From NCBI GenBank assembly GCA_958496175.1, contig OY292275.1, positions 61,395,701 through 61,459,700 on the forward strand: 64,000 bases of DNA, given 5' to 3'. Positions 25,201 to 33,069 of this stretch are shown piece by piece. Within the stretch, counting starts at the first letter, position 1. Each line of letters starts with the position of its first letter. The position numbers were made by a program, and so were the translations under genes. The DNA comes from Sisyra terminalis (Eukaryota > Arthropoda > Insecta > Neuroptera > Sisyridae). The notes beneath the pieces were generated by a model that did not search any database, had not been told where the DNA came from, and worked only from the letters and a program-made list of their open reading frames with translations.

Positions 25201-28200
25201 TTGATGCTTTCTGGTTGCTATGCTAATTTTTTGCAATGCATGCAATACTTATTTTTATTTTTATTTCTTTTCTATTTATATAAATTTTTATAACTTTTTT
25301 TAACTATTTAGATAAATAAATAAACAACCGTTTTGTTATACCACCCAAGGTCCTGCTTTATTTCATTTTTTTTTCTATAGTATTTTCTCTAAAATTAATT
25401 TAATGCTTTATGGTTTTCCAGAAATATTAATTTACCTTTAATTTAATTTTCGCTCATTAAAAAAAATAATAATAACAGTAATGGAATAAGTCAGTGAACT
25501 GCATAGGCAATTTTATGCTTATTGACTTGTGAAAATTGATTTCCTTTAAATTCGACAAAGAAAATTATCATTTTCTGACTAATTAATGTTATATTACTCG
25601 TTAAGGAAAGAAATACCAAATTTATTGACAATTTTAAGTGTCGTGCATTAGTTTTAATTGCTGTAGGTAATAAAAAAAAATTACGAGTTGGTAGCCATTA
25701 ACAGTGCATTATCCTCCTCAATAAAATCAATGTTTTGAAAAATTGTTAGTAAATTTTACCCGGAAAAAAAAATAATTTGATTTTGAAGGGATCTTTTAGT
25801 GGTTGAAAGTTGAAAAGTTCTTTTTTAAATAAGAAGACAATTCAGGTTGTTTAAGATCGGCTTTTTTTATTTAATATTTTTACAATTCAAATAGCTACGT
25901 TTCGTTACGTATCATAACTTCATCAGGTTTCTTGATTCAGGTTGCGTCAAAAAATTGAAAAAATATTAAAACTTCTCTTTAGTTGAACTTTGACCTCGAA
26001 TAACTTTTGAAGGAATAAATTTATCAAAAACTTGTACAAGACCTTTTTTGTAGATCGTTCAATTTTCTACAAGAATATACCTTGGTCATTCCGAAATATT
26101 GTCACCAACGTGAGCTATAAAACTCCAAAAATGCGCAGAGAATATTGTTCCCATGTTATTTAAATGGAAAATCGAAATTTGCGATACGGCACCCCTTAAT
26201 ATTAATATTAAGAGCTTAAACTTTCACAGGATTTTTTTTTGTCATTCCCAACAATATTTTCGATATAATTAAGAAAAAAAAATCATCATTTTTTTGAATC
26301 ACTTTAATGGATATGGTATCCAAAAAATGGAGGAAAACGGGGAAAAATTAGTACTCCAAATAATAAATGTTGGCTAACTAATATAATAATATTTCGGAAT
26401 GACCAAGGTATATTCTTGTAGAAAATTGAACGATCTACAAAAAAGGTCTCCGTACAAGTTTTTGATATATTTGTTCCTTCAAAAGTTATTCGAGGTCAAA
26501 GTTGAACTAAAGAGAAATTTTAATATTTTTTCAATTTTTTGACGCAACCATTAATTTCACGAGAAAATTTTATAGGACATTTTTTGTAGAGCACTTTTTT
26601 TCCTATAACTAATCTCTATAAAAGTTTTTGATATTTTTCACACGTCCTGAGTTATTTAATTAAAATAATGTTTATGTTAAAAATATAATAATTCAGGGAA
26701 TTTTCAGTTTAATGCAAATAACTGAGGACCTGTAAAAAATATCAAAAACTTGTATAGAGATAAGTTATAGAAAAAAGAGTGCTCTACAAAAAATATCCTA
26801 TGAAATTTTCTCATAAAATTTATGGTTGCGTCAAAAAATTGAAAAAATATTAAAATTTCTTTTTTTTTTTAATCAGTCTAATATACAGCATAGGAATTCC
26901 TTTTGTAAAAAAATTCCTCGTTCTTAGAGATGATCCAGAAATTCTTGCGATTTCAGGCATCTTCGTAAGATCTAAAGTACTGATTAGGCAGGCCATAATT
27001 CATGGACCAAAATAAGTGGTAATCGGTTGGGGCAATATCTGGTGAATATGAGGTATAAGGTAAAACATTCTATTGAAGTACCTCCAAAGTTTCCTTAACA
27101 ACTTTTATGACAAATGCTGAAAGATGACTTTGAATTCATGTCTTAAGGTATATTGGGGGAGTTTGAGCTTCAATTCTGGACTCATTTGCATTGATTATTG
27201 ATGGTATCATTGCCTAGCGATAGTTTCCTTGGATTTAAGAGACTAATAATAGATTACTCCAATCTGAACCAACCAAATGTACAGCGATCATTTCTTGTAA
27301 TGAATATCCCGTTTTGCCGTTGAAGTTGATACATTGGATGGCCGAATTGGATTTACCTTTGTTCCCCGTCCCAATTTTATGCAAAAAAAAAACCTCTTCT
27401 GTAAAAGTTTTTGTAAGAGTTTCCACGTGAAAAACCAGCGCTGGATGTTTGTTGGCTTAAGTTCATTTGGAACCTAATTTCCTAGTCTTTGTCCCATACT
27501 TCATGGTTTCCATGAGCTTTTCTTAAATTTGGCATAAATCTTGATGCAATAATTCCTCAAACAGCGTTTTTTTTTTTCAATATTTACTAGCCAACCTTCG
27601 CTTTTTTCGTCTTTGCCACCAAAATTACCACTTTTAAAACACCAAAACCAAAGTTTTTACAAAGCGGAATATTACTGTTATAATCGATATGCATCAGATG
27701 CATTTTTCTCTGAATTGAAATCAATCAATCCAGGAATCTTAGTATCCAACCACTACAAGAGAACGAAGTCATCGAAAAGGTGTTAATTTCAAATCAGTGG
27801 TGGCAAGAGGAAAACCCAACGGGGAGGGTTACAATTTAAGAGAAAAATGATTCAACTTGATGTTATTGAAACGAAACTGGAAGGTCCCAAGAAACAAGGA
27901 TGAAGAAGAATTAAAGTATTAAAGATTTATTGAAACTAATTTGAGAAATCTAATTAAATTTTAGAGAATACAGAAATTTTCAACAATAGATGATAAAATT
28001 CAGATCTCAGCTTTAATTTTCTTAAATAAGAAGACAATTCAGGTTGTTTAAGATCGGCTTTTTTTTTATTTAATATTTTTACTATTCAACTAGCTACGTT
28101 TCGTTACGTATCATAACTTCATCAGGTTTCTTGATTCACAAAAAATATAATATTTTTTGGAAAATTGAAATTTGCGATGCGGCATCTTTTAATATTAATA

Positions 28201-31200
28201 TTAAGAGTTTAAAGTTTCACAGGATTTTTTTTGTCATTTCCAACAATATTTTCGATATAATTAAGAAAAAAAATCATCATTTTTCTTGATCAGTCTACTG
28301 TATATGCTCAATTAATGTAAAATCAATTTTCAATGGATTAATTTTCATAAGGCCTTATCATAAAGGCTTTAAAACGGTATCAAACCAGTAAATACTTCTT
28401 TCTTTGTTGTACTATTTATTTCATGGGAATAATCTCATTTGATAATTGCAAAGTTGTAACAGATTCCAACATCATTAATGATTGTTCAACAGCAATAATT
28501 TTCCACTTAAAATTTCGATAATTTCCTCATAAGTTTATTCAGGTATATCTACATATGTGTATGGTTAAACTAAATATCCACCGTTGATTGTGGCCTTCAA
28601 ATATGGCATAATTAAATGCATCTAAAACAAATAATTATCGTGTTTCAGGTATATTATAATTTGTAATTTAGAAAATTAAATTGTTTTTGCATGAACGCAA
28701 GAAATTTTCTGTGGAACTAGACAAATTTGAGACACGTTTTTCGGTGGATTTATTTCTAATTAGTTTAATTGGAGTCAATCGTTTTTTCTTTTCGGGGTTA
28801 GTAAGTGGAATATGATTTATTGGAAATGGAAATGTTCGAGAAAAATGTAAATTTGTTTGACTAATGGAATTTAAGACGAAAAGAAAGAGACAGAACAGTA
28901 AATTTCCAAAGAATTTATTTTGATTATTGTTTCATTGTGTAATTGTTGCACTGGTTGATAAAATGGGGAAATAACAATGAGTAGATCTAATGCAGGAAAT
29001 CTGAGGAGAAAATTGGCTCCCTGGTCCACCAGGTCCAAGTCCAGGTCCTGGTCCAGAAATGATCCAGAAGTAGATCTCAACTCAACTATTTGTGCCTACT
29101 AAGATTTATTTCAGACTTGAATTAAACCAATGAATAATATATTTTAATATAAAAATTTGATCTTGTAGTAGTAGGCGTTGAAAATCACTGAAAAAAATAA
29201 TTGGTTCCACTAAAAATTTGTACCAACAGAAATTTTCTATGTCCCCCGTTATTTAAACGGTTGCGACATTAGCCATCTTATTAGAACCATCATAGTTACC
29301 TATGAAATATATTTTGTTGTAACTTAGTAACCAATGAAATATTTGAAGTTGTTGAAAAAAAAAACATGTTAATACACGTTTTATACAAAAACGTTTTTCC
29401 TTTGCAATATAATTTTTTTTATTGATTTTTCATGGAAAAATTTCAAAAAGAAGTACTAAACCAGGCATAAACTAAAGTATTTTGCTTAAGGTATTAAAAA
29501 TTTATCGAAAATTGCTGCTTTACATGTGTGTTAGGTAAGATTTTTTTTTTGGCTAAAACTACCGTTAAACATGTGCACTTGAAACGATATTTATTCGATT
29601 TCCTTACAAATTTCAATAATGAAGTTTAGTACAGTGATCCCCAACCGTATGCCCGTGGGCACCATGGTGCCCGCTGACCATATTACATGTGCCCACCGTT
29701 AGGCTACTATAGTAAAAATATTCAAGTTTAACTTGTTTATGTATTAATGAAATATGTTATTTGGGACCTCTGGATTAATATTTAAGCTTTAAGATTAATC
29801 GTTTGTGTTTCAGTAGTCCCAAATTCATACGATACATTTATTTTTTCCAGGATTTAGATACTTCTCCCGTTATTGTCTTAGCAAGCATGATTAAACCGGT
29901 TCCTCCACTTCTCGAAGATGTCTTCCAAAAAAAAAAAAGAATTGTACATTTATTATTTTAAAGGTAACATCCGTTTTTCATAAATCCTTTCCTTCAATAA
30001 GTGGGACGATATCCCTTATGTTACATACTTTTACTCCCCTCTGATGGTGGACATCTTTTAAGGAATAGTCAAGGAATGTTAGGCAAAATCCAAAATATCA
30101 AGTCTTGATCAAATTTTTTTTTACAGGGCAACGTAATTTCTGTGGAAATGGAAGATGAAGTAATTGTTTCCAATTTATACAGTCAACTTTGGATTATTTG
30201 AAGCTGAAAGAACTTGCCGAATTTGAATTATTCCAATACTTTGAGCTTAAGAAAATATAAACAAAAATTTAATCCTCAACAGAGAGACGGAATTGGGTCA
30301 CTTGTTCTTGCGGATGTTTATAGTGCCCGAAGATGTCTTCCAAAAAAAAAAAGTATTCAAAGGAAGATTGTACATTTATTATTTTAAAGGTAACGTCCGT
30401 TTTTTATAAATCTTTTCGTTCAATAAGTGGGGCGATATCCCATTATGTTACATATTTTTACTCCCCTCTCATGGTGGACGTCTTTTATGGAATAGTCAAG
30501 GAATGTTAGGCAAAATCCAAAATATTTTTCAAGTTTTGATCAAAATATTTTTTTACAGGGCAACGTAATTTCTAAGGAAATGGAAGATGAAGTAATTGCT
30601 TCCAATTTTATACAGTCAACTTTGGATAATTTGAAGCTGAAAGAACTTGCCGAATTTGAATTATTCCAATACTTTAAGAAAATATAAAGAAAAATTAAAG
30701 CCTCAATAGAGTTGAGTTATTTATAGTTCTCGAAGATGCCTTCCAAAAAAAAATTCGTTTTTCATAAATATTTTCCTTCAATCAGTGGGATGGTATCCCA
30801 TTTTGTTATATGTTTTCACCCTCCTCTCATAGTGGACGTCTTTTAAGGATAATCAAGGAATGGTAGGTAAAATCCAAAATCTTTATCAAGTCTTAATCAA
30901 AAAAATTTTTTTATAGGGCAACGGAATTTCTATGGAAATGGAAGACGAAGGAATTGTTTCCAATTTTATACAGTCAACTTTGGATAATTTGAAGCTAAAG
31001 AAATTACTGCTGAATTTGAATATAAAATTTATTTTAAACGGAATTGGGTTACTAACTTATTAGTATGAAATAGAAGAACTGAAAAAAATATTCCAAGATA
31101 AGAATGTGGTATTTAATACTTAACGACAGCTATTGTGAAACGATTTTATGGTTTACTATTATTTGCAAAATTGATTTTATTGGTTTCTTATAGTTTGTAT

Positions 31201-31323
31201 TCTCCAAAAGGTTGACCTTCTTAAAATGTTTAAATTCTTAAAATATTCGCTTAAATTCTAGATAAAAAAAAGAGGTCAATAAAACTCACATTTTGAAACA
31301 GTCAATCGCCATCCCGTTAACAT
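12986..31323 (-). CDS. SLC17 family (sialin / vesicular-glutamate-transporter-like) major facilitator anion transporter, complete
   Basis: Multi-pass MFS transporter of the SLC17 group, which moves organic anions or phosphate across plasma, lysosomal or vesicle membranes; the substrate cannot be told from sequence. Seven coding exons (31323-31290, 16410-16220, 14742-14506, 14432-14147, 13879-13577, 13518-13280, 13216-12986) join to 1,521 nt, giving 506 residues plus TAA, close to the family length. Family marks: RYVLGIMGFL with AMRVCLSIAIV (TM1, about 19-44), WGYVVTHMPGG (TM2, 95-105), RILEGLGEG (TM4, Arg147 and the two Glu), and FASGEVQ (457-463) after the last helix. The first luminal loop has one N-glycosylation motif at Asn69 and an NNT run. 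The start ATG has an in-frame TGA nine codons upstream (31350-31348). The cytosolic tail is polar and Gln/Asn-rich. ATTAAA near 12,830 may be the poly(A) signal. Confidence 0.94.
13280..13518 (-). CDS. SLC17 exon 6 (TM9-TM11)
   Basis: Follows a 58 nt intron; the join gives TTIASVGPAIFIIW. It contains NALDLAPNYAGTAMAIVNG, close to the SLC17 pattern N-h-DL-PN-AGT-hG--NG. Reading straight through instead of splicing hits a stop. Confidence 0.92.
13577..13879 (-). CDS. SLC17 exon 5 (central loop to TM9)
   Basis: Residues about 250-350, including the poly-Pro loop DLPPPPYRHM and LPYVVMWLTSIFTGWLCDW, an MFS-like helix pair. It ends RKTLTTI plus one base at donor GTAACG. Confidence 0.92.
14147..14432 (-). 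CDS. SLC17 exon 4 (TM4-TM6)
   Basis: Opens GTTYPALNALLAQWAP (family GVTYPAMHAMWSKWAP pattern), then GSQIGTVLGTLLGGF and a tryptophan-rich helix. It ends in the acidic loop SDEEKKYLEEEIG, with donor GTACTA. Confidence 0.93.
14506..14742 (-). CDS. SLC17 exon 3 (TM2-TM4)
   Basis: Residues 76-154, GGQYDWSEEEQG through RILEGLGE. The frame is phase 0 at both ends. The upstream intron of 1,477 nt holds an internal direct duplication. Confidence 0.92.
14793..16022. repeat. direct duplication within SLC17 intron 2
   Basis: About 14,793-15,340 and 15,350-16,022 match along most of their length; for example the stretch from atcaattgattaag through ggataagacgttgatataac occurs in both. The second copy has an extra block of about 110 nt near 15,640-15,760. 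Confidence 0.8.
16220..16410 (-). CDS. SLC17 exon 2 (TM1 and glycosylated loop)
   Basis: The acceptor gttatttcag is followed by residues 12-75, covering TM1 and the luminal loop with N69. It ends at a strong donor AAG/GTAAGC. Confidence 0.92.
20420..21427. mobile_element. full palindromic mariner-type miniature element, 1,008 bp
   Basis: Terminal inverted repeats begin GACTGATTCAAAAA and are flanked by TA dinucleotides (20418-19, 21428-29), the target duplication of the Tc1/mariner superfamily. Nearly the whole element is a nested inverted repeat with its centre near 20,900. No transposase: non-autonomous foldback type. Confidence 0.88.
21485..21642. mobile_element. 155 bp inverted-repeat miniature element
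   Basis: Arms of about 47 nt (GAAATGTGTCAAAATATTGC... and ...GCAGCGCCATATATTGGCAC) are imperfect inverted copies, each ending inward at GGAGTACTA / TAGTACTCC. Confidence 0.6.
23151..24148. mobile_element. full palindromic mariner-type miniature element, 998 bp
   Basis: Same ends and TA flanks (23149-50, 24149-50) as the copy at 20,420. Long arms pair with each other and the centre is near 23,650. Confidence 0.88.
24814..25016. mobile_element. hAT-type miniature element (about 203 bp)
   Basis: Left end CAGTGGTTTA and right end TTAAGAACCACTG give the CAGTGGTT-AA inverted ends typical of hAT elements. No clean 8 bp target duplication is visible, so it is old. Confidence 0.55.
25838..25945. repeat. 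100 nt repeat with hammerhead-like core, copy 1
   Basis: Shares about 100 nt with 28,028-28,140. On the minus strand it reads CTGATGA, then AGTTATGATACGTAAC (able to form a GTTA/TAAC stem), then GAAAC, the order of the conserved hammerhead ribozyme core. Confidence 0.45.
25941..26303. mobile_element. partial palindromic mariner-type element (right half, degenerate end)
   Basis: Right half of the family starting in the GCGTCAAAAAATTG segment. The terminus has decayed to GAATCACTTTAA. It begins directly after a 100 nt repeat shared with 28,028-28,140. Confidence 0.7.
26388..26878. mobile_element. partial palindromic mariner-type element (left-arm and centre)
   Basis: Runs from the ATATTTCGGAATGACCAAGG part of the left arm through the centre and then jumps to the terminal AATCAGTC with TA, so the right arm is mostly deleted. 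Confidence 0.7.
26900..27770 (-). pseudogene. decayed mariner-type transposase, minus strand
   Basis: Reading down the minus strand, fragments in shifting frames match mariner: VKSGNFGGKDEKSEGW near the N-terminus, FLHKIGTGNKGKS (FLHRIVTGDE region, active Asp lost), and near 27,000-27,100 YSPDIAPTDYHLFWSM (YSPDLAPSDYHLF motif) with FRSYEDA and SKNEEF. Many stops and frameshifts. It lies in SLC17 intron 1, just beyond a partial palindromic element. Confidence 0.75.
28024..28140. repeat. 100 nt repeat with hammerhead-like core, copy 2
   Basis: Second copy, adjacent to another palindromic-element fragment. The core motif on the minus strand is identical to copy 1; flanks differ at a few positions (AGCTAG against AGCTAT). 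Confidence 0.45.
28157..28295. mobile_element. right end fragment of the palindromic mariner-type element
   Basis: Only the last 140 bp of the family, ending GATCAGTC with TA, again preceded by the shared 100 nt repeat. Confidence 0.7.
29633..29765. mobile_element. hAT-like end fragment
   Basis: Begins CAGTGATCCCCAACCGTATG and continues with GTGGGCACCATGGTGCCCGC, a self-complementary block. A related fragment starts near 17,794 (CAGGAACCCTCAACCC, GGTGCCCGCCGG) and another short one near 19,371 (CAGTGGTTCCCAACGGG). Confidence 0.5.
29918..30260 (+). pseudogene. first copy of the small two-exon gene, broken
   Basis: It has the same ATG-TCT-TCC-lysine start, donor (GTAACA, 29964) and acceptor (exon from 30127) as the copy 415 nt downstream. 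Exon 1 lacks part of the coding stretch so the phase differs, and exon 2 has lost one T in the AATTT run, which brings a stop soon after. Confidence 0.6.
30333..30687 (+). CDS. small two-exon gene, intact middle copy of a tandem triplet (61 residues)
   Basis: Exon 1 (30333-30389) encodes a lysine-rich start MSSKKKKYSKEDCTFIILK with donor GTAACG. Exon 2 (30559-30687, acceptor tttttacag) continues in phase 0 with GNVISKEMEDEVIASNF and an acidic-amphipathic end KELAEFELFQYFKKI, then TAA. The helix-like end, with F..S...L..L, loosely recalls the BESS motif of insect regulatory proteins; that is weak inference. It lies antisense inside the first intron of the SLC17 gene and is flanked by two broken copies. 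Function unknown. Confidence 0.45.
30736..31020 (+). pseudogene. third copy of the small two-exon gene, broken
   Basis: Starts ATG-CCT-TCC-lysines about 403 nt after the middle copy, but a deletion removes the rest of exon 1 including its donor. Exon 2 (from 30917) is open at first and then diverges in its last third. Confidence 0.6.
31290..31323 (-). CDS. SLC17 exon 1 (start codon)
   Basis: ATG at 31323-31321 encodes MLTGWRLTVSK plus one base of a Cys codon before the donor GTGAGT. Phase 1 matches exactly the GC that opens the exon at 16410, and the joined sequence continues into the family's first transmembrane helix. Confidence 0.8.
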
Positions 31324-31349
31324 TGCGACCAAAATTGCGCTAACGTTTC

Positions 31350-31860
31350 ACTAAAAAAAACCAAAATTGTCACCCACCCACCCACACTAGTCAGCCGATT
31401 GTTGGAAGTGTAACGCACGCACGTGAATTTGTGAAACAACAAAATGCAAGTGGAAGTGGAAGTGCGAAAAAGTTTAAACAATCGTTGACCATAACAATGT
31501 TTTCAAAGAAATTTAATACTTTTTTATAACAATAAACAGTGCTTATTGTTGCTGTTAATTGGTAAATATTGTTGCAATGTTAACTAAACAAACTCGAACG
31601 AGTGTCACCACATGCAGGCTCATTCACATTGAAAACCATTTCATTTTTCCGTTTAAAATATTTTTGAAGCGAGCATAATTTGCATTAGATCCGACAATTT
31701 ATGGTGCTTGTAAATATGCGAGTGACCACCGATCATAAAACGCTAATTTTTCGTGTGAAATTTTTTATTTTTTGTTGTCAACACTTTGGCGACCACTTTA
31801 CTCGTCACACTTGGCACCGTCGTGATTTTATATTGTTAGAAATTCTCTTGTCGATTATTG
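31350..31860. promoter_or_regulatory. possible bidirectional promoter between SLC17 exon 1 and a plus-strand transcript
   Basis: This 0.5 kb between the SLC17 start (minus) and a spliced-looking plus-strand segment lacks mobile elements. It holds a short CACC run (31,373-31,388). It is inferred from position only; no TATA or initiator was assigned. Confidence 0.3.
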
Positions 31861-32207
31861 CAAATTAATTGTAAGCGAGTCGACGACAATCTGTCGTATC
31901 GTCACAGTAATTTCTTCTTTTATATTTTCAGCACCACACGAACGACGAATGGGACAGAGTGCATAAATAATTTACCTACACACGGACTCAATGGATTTAC
32001 CTTTGAAGCACCGATTCATTGGCTACAATCAATCAAATTAATTACACTTTACGAAAATGATCCGCTACTCAAACTTGTGTGGAAAGTCACCAAACATCCA
32101 CGGGATTTTCTCGAACAATCGTAGAAGCAACAATCAACAAGATTGGAGTGGATTTTTTATCAGGAATGCTGGATATCTGTTAGGAATTATGTACAAAGAT
32201 TTGCAAG
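31840..32207 (+). CDS. candidate 5' exons of an unrecognised plus-strand gene
   Basis: A segment ending at 31870 with donor GTAAGC is followed by a 61 nt intron with acceptor tatattttcag (31931), then an exon 31932-32207 ending at donor GTAATG. In it, ATG at 32057 opens 50 codons (MIRYSNLCGKSPNIHGIF...GYLLGIMYKDLQ) up to the donor, in phase 1. I do not recognise the protein. Joining to the next splice-bounded segment (32836) gives a stop after 12 codons, so the product may be a short protein of about 62 residues or the real next exon is elsewhere. It could also be a 5' UTR. Confidence 0.35.
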
Positions 32208-32379
32208 GTAATGACAGATAATTTGAATAAAGAACTCCATAACATTCCGGCTTTATGTTAACTCACAATTTACGATTGAAATATTTTTTTTTGGTAAGCT
32301 TATGCAATCCAATTTACATATTCGAATAATTGAATATCTATCAAACTCTTTTTTTCTTTCAGACTAACTAGAAAATTAT

Positions 32380-32620
32380 TAGTCTAATGATTACATGTGG
32401 AACTGAAACCTGGAGCCTTTCCTCTCTGAATTTCCGCAAACTGTGAGATTTCGAAAGAAAAACAAAGTGAATAAATTCTAATGAAAATGTTAAAAATATA
32501 TTAAAGAACAAAGACATGATACATCTGGATAGAATGGTAGAAGACAGGGCACCAAAAATAATGTCAGAATGGAACGAAAAGATGCAAGGGAAGACCAAGG
32601 AATTTCTGGACCGATGAATA
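32380..32620 (+). pseudogene. fragment of a non-LTR retrotransposon 3' end
   Basis: Short open pieces resemble the C-terminal end of LINE reverse transcriptases: ITCGTETWSLS (the Y-GAETW motif) followed about 40 codons later by IHLDRMVEDRAPKIMSEWNE (the GH-ARM-DDR pattern). Stops and frame changes throughout. Confidence 0.5.
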
Positions 32621-32835
32621 AGAGGCTGTCTTTTTTCCTAAGTGTCCGTCCATGGAAGACTGCAGTCGATAAACGAAGCCGAAACCCACATTAGATTATA
32701 GTACTAAGCAAAAATACCTTTTTTCTGTGCCATCATTTGTATGAACCCAAGAAATAATCAGACTAAATGTGCGTAAAGGTTAAGACGGCTCTTCAAATTT
32801 ATTACTTTCTCTATATTAATACTTAAAAATTTTAG

Positions 32836-33019
32836 GCTTTTGCAACGAGAAGTTTGGTCCCCCCAGTATATAATATGAAAGAAGATATAAAAGAGTCATA
32901 TCCGTTGTTAGGAGAGACTAAATTAGAAGAGGAAAATCCATATAAGTCTACAAGGATTTTATTTTATCTTACAAATATAGAAGTCTTAAATCTTATCTCG
33001 GAATATTTACAATATGTAG
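32836..33019 (+). CDS. candidate internal exon, unrecognised
   Basis: Bounded by acceptor aaaaattttag and a strong donor GTAAGA. One frame is open throughout, 61 codons beginning AFATRSLVPPVYNMKEDIKE and containing ENPYKSTRILFYLTNIEVLN. Another frame would join to the exon ending at 32207 but stops early. No domain is recognised. Confidence 0.3.
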
Positions 33020-33069
33020 GTAAGATGAGAATATTTATTAACATAAAGAATAATCGAGATAATTGAATA

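Larger units (their letters stand above)
16411..31289 (-). other. 14.9 kb first intron of the SLC17 gene
   Basis: Donor GTGAGT at 31289 and acceptor ttatttcag at 16411 share phase 1. The intron is about 200 times longer than most others here and is largely mobile-element debris. It carries two full and several partial palindromic mariner-type elements, hAT fragments, a decayed mariner, a 155 bp inverted repeat and an antisense small-gene triplet. Between these, 16.4-17.8, 18.3-20.4, 21.65-23.1, 24.2-24.8, 25.0-25.8 and 28.3-29.6 kb show only A/T-rich sequence to me. Confidence 0.75.

Noticed and set aside
28871..29080. Frame with LDQDLDLDLVDQG on the minus strand
   Set aside because: Produced by a short tandem run of GGACCTGG-like units; low complexity, no splice sites supporting a gene.
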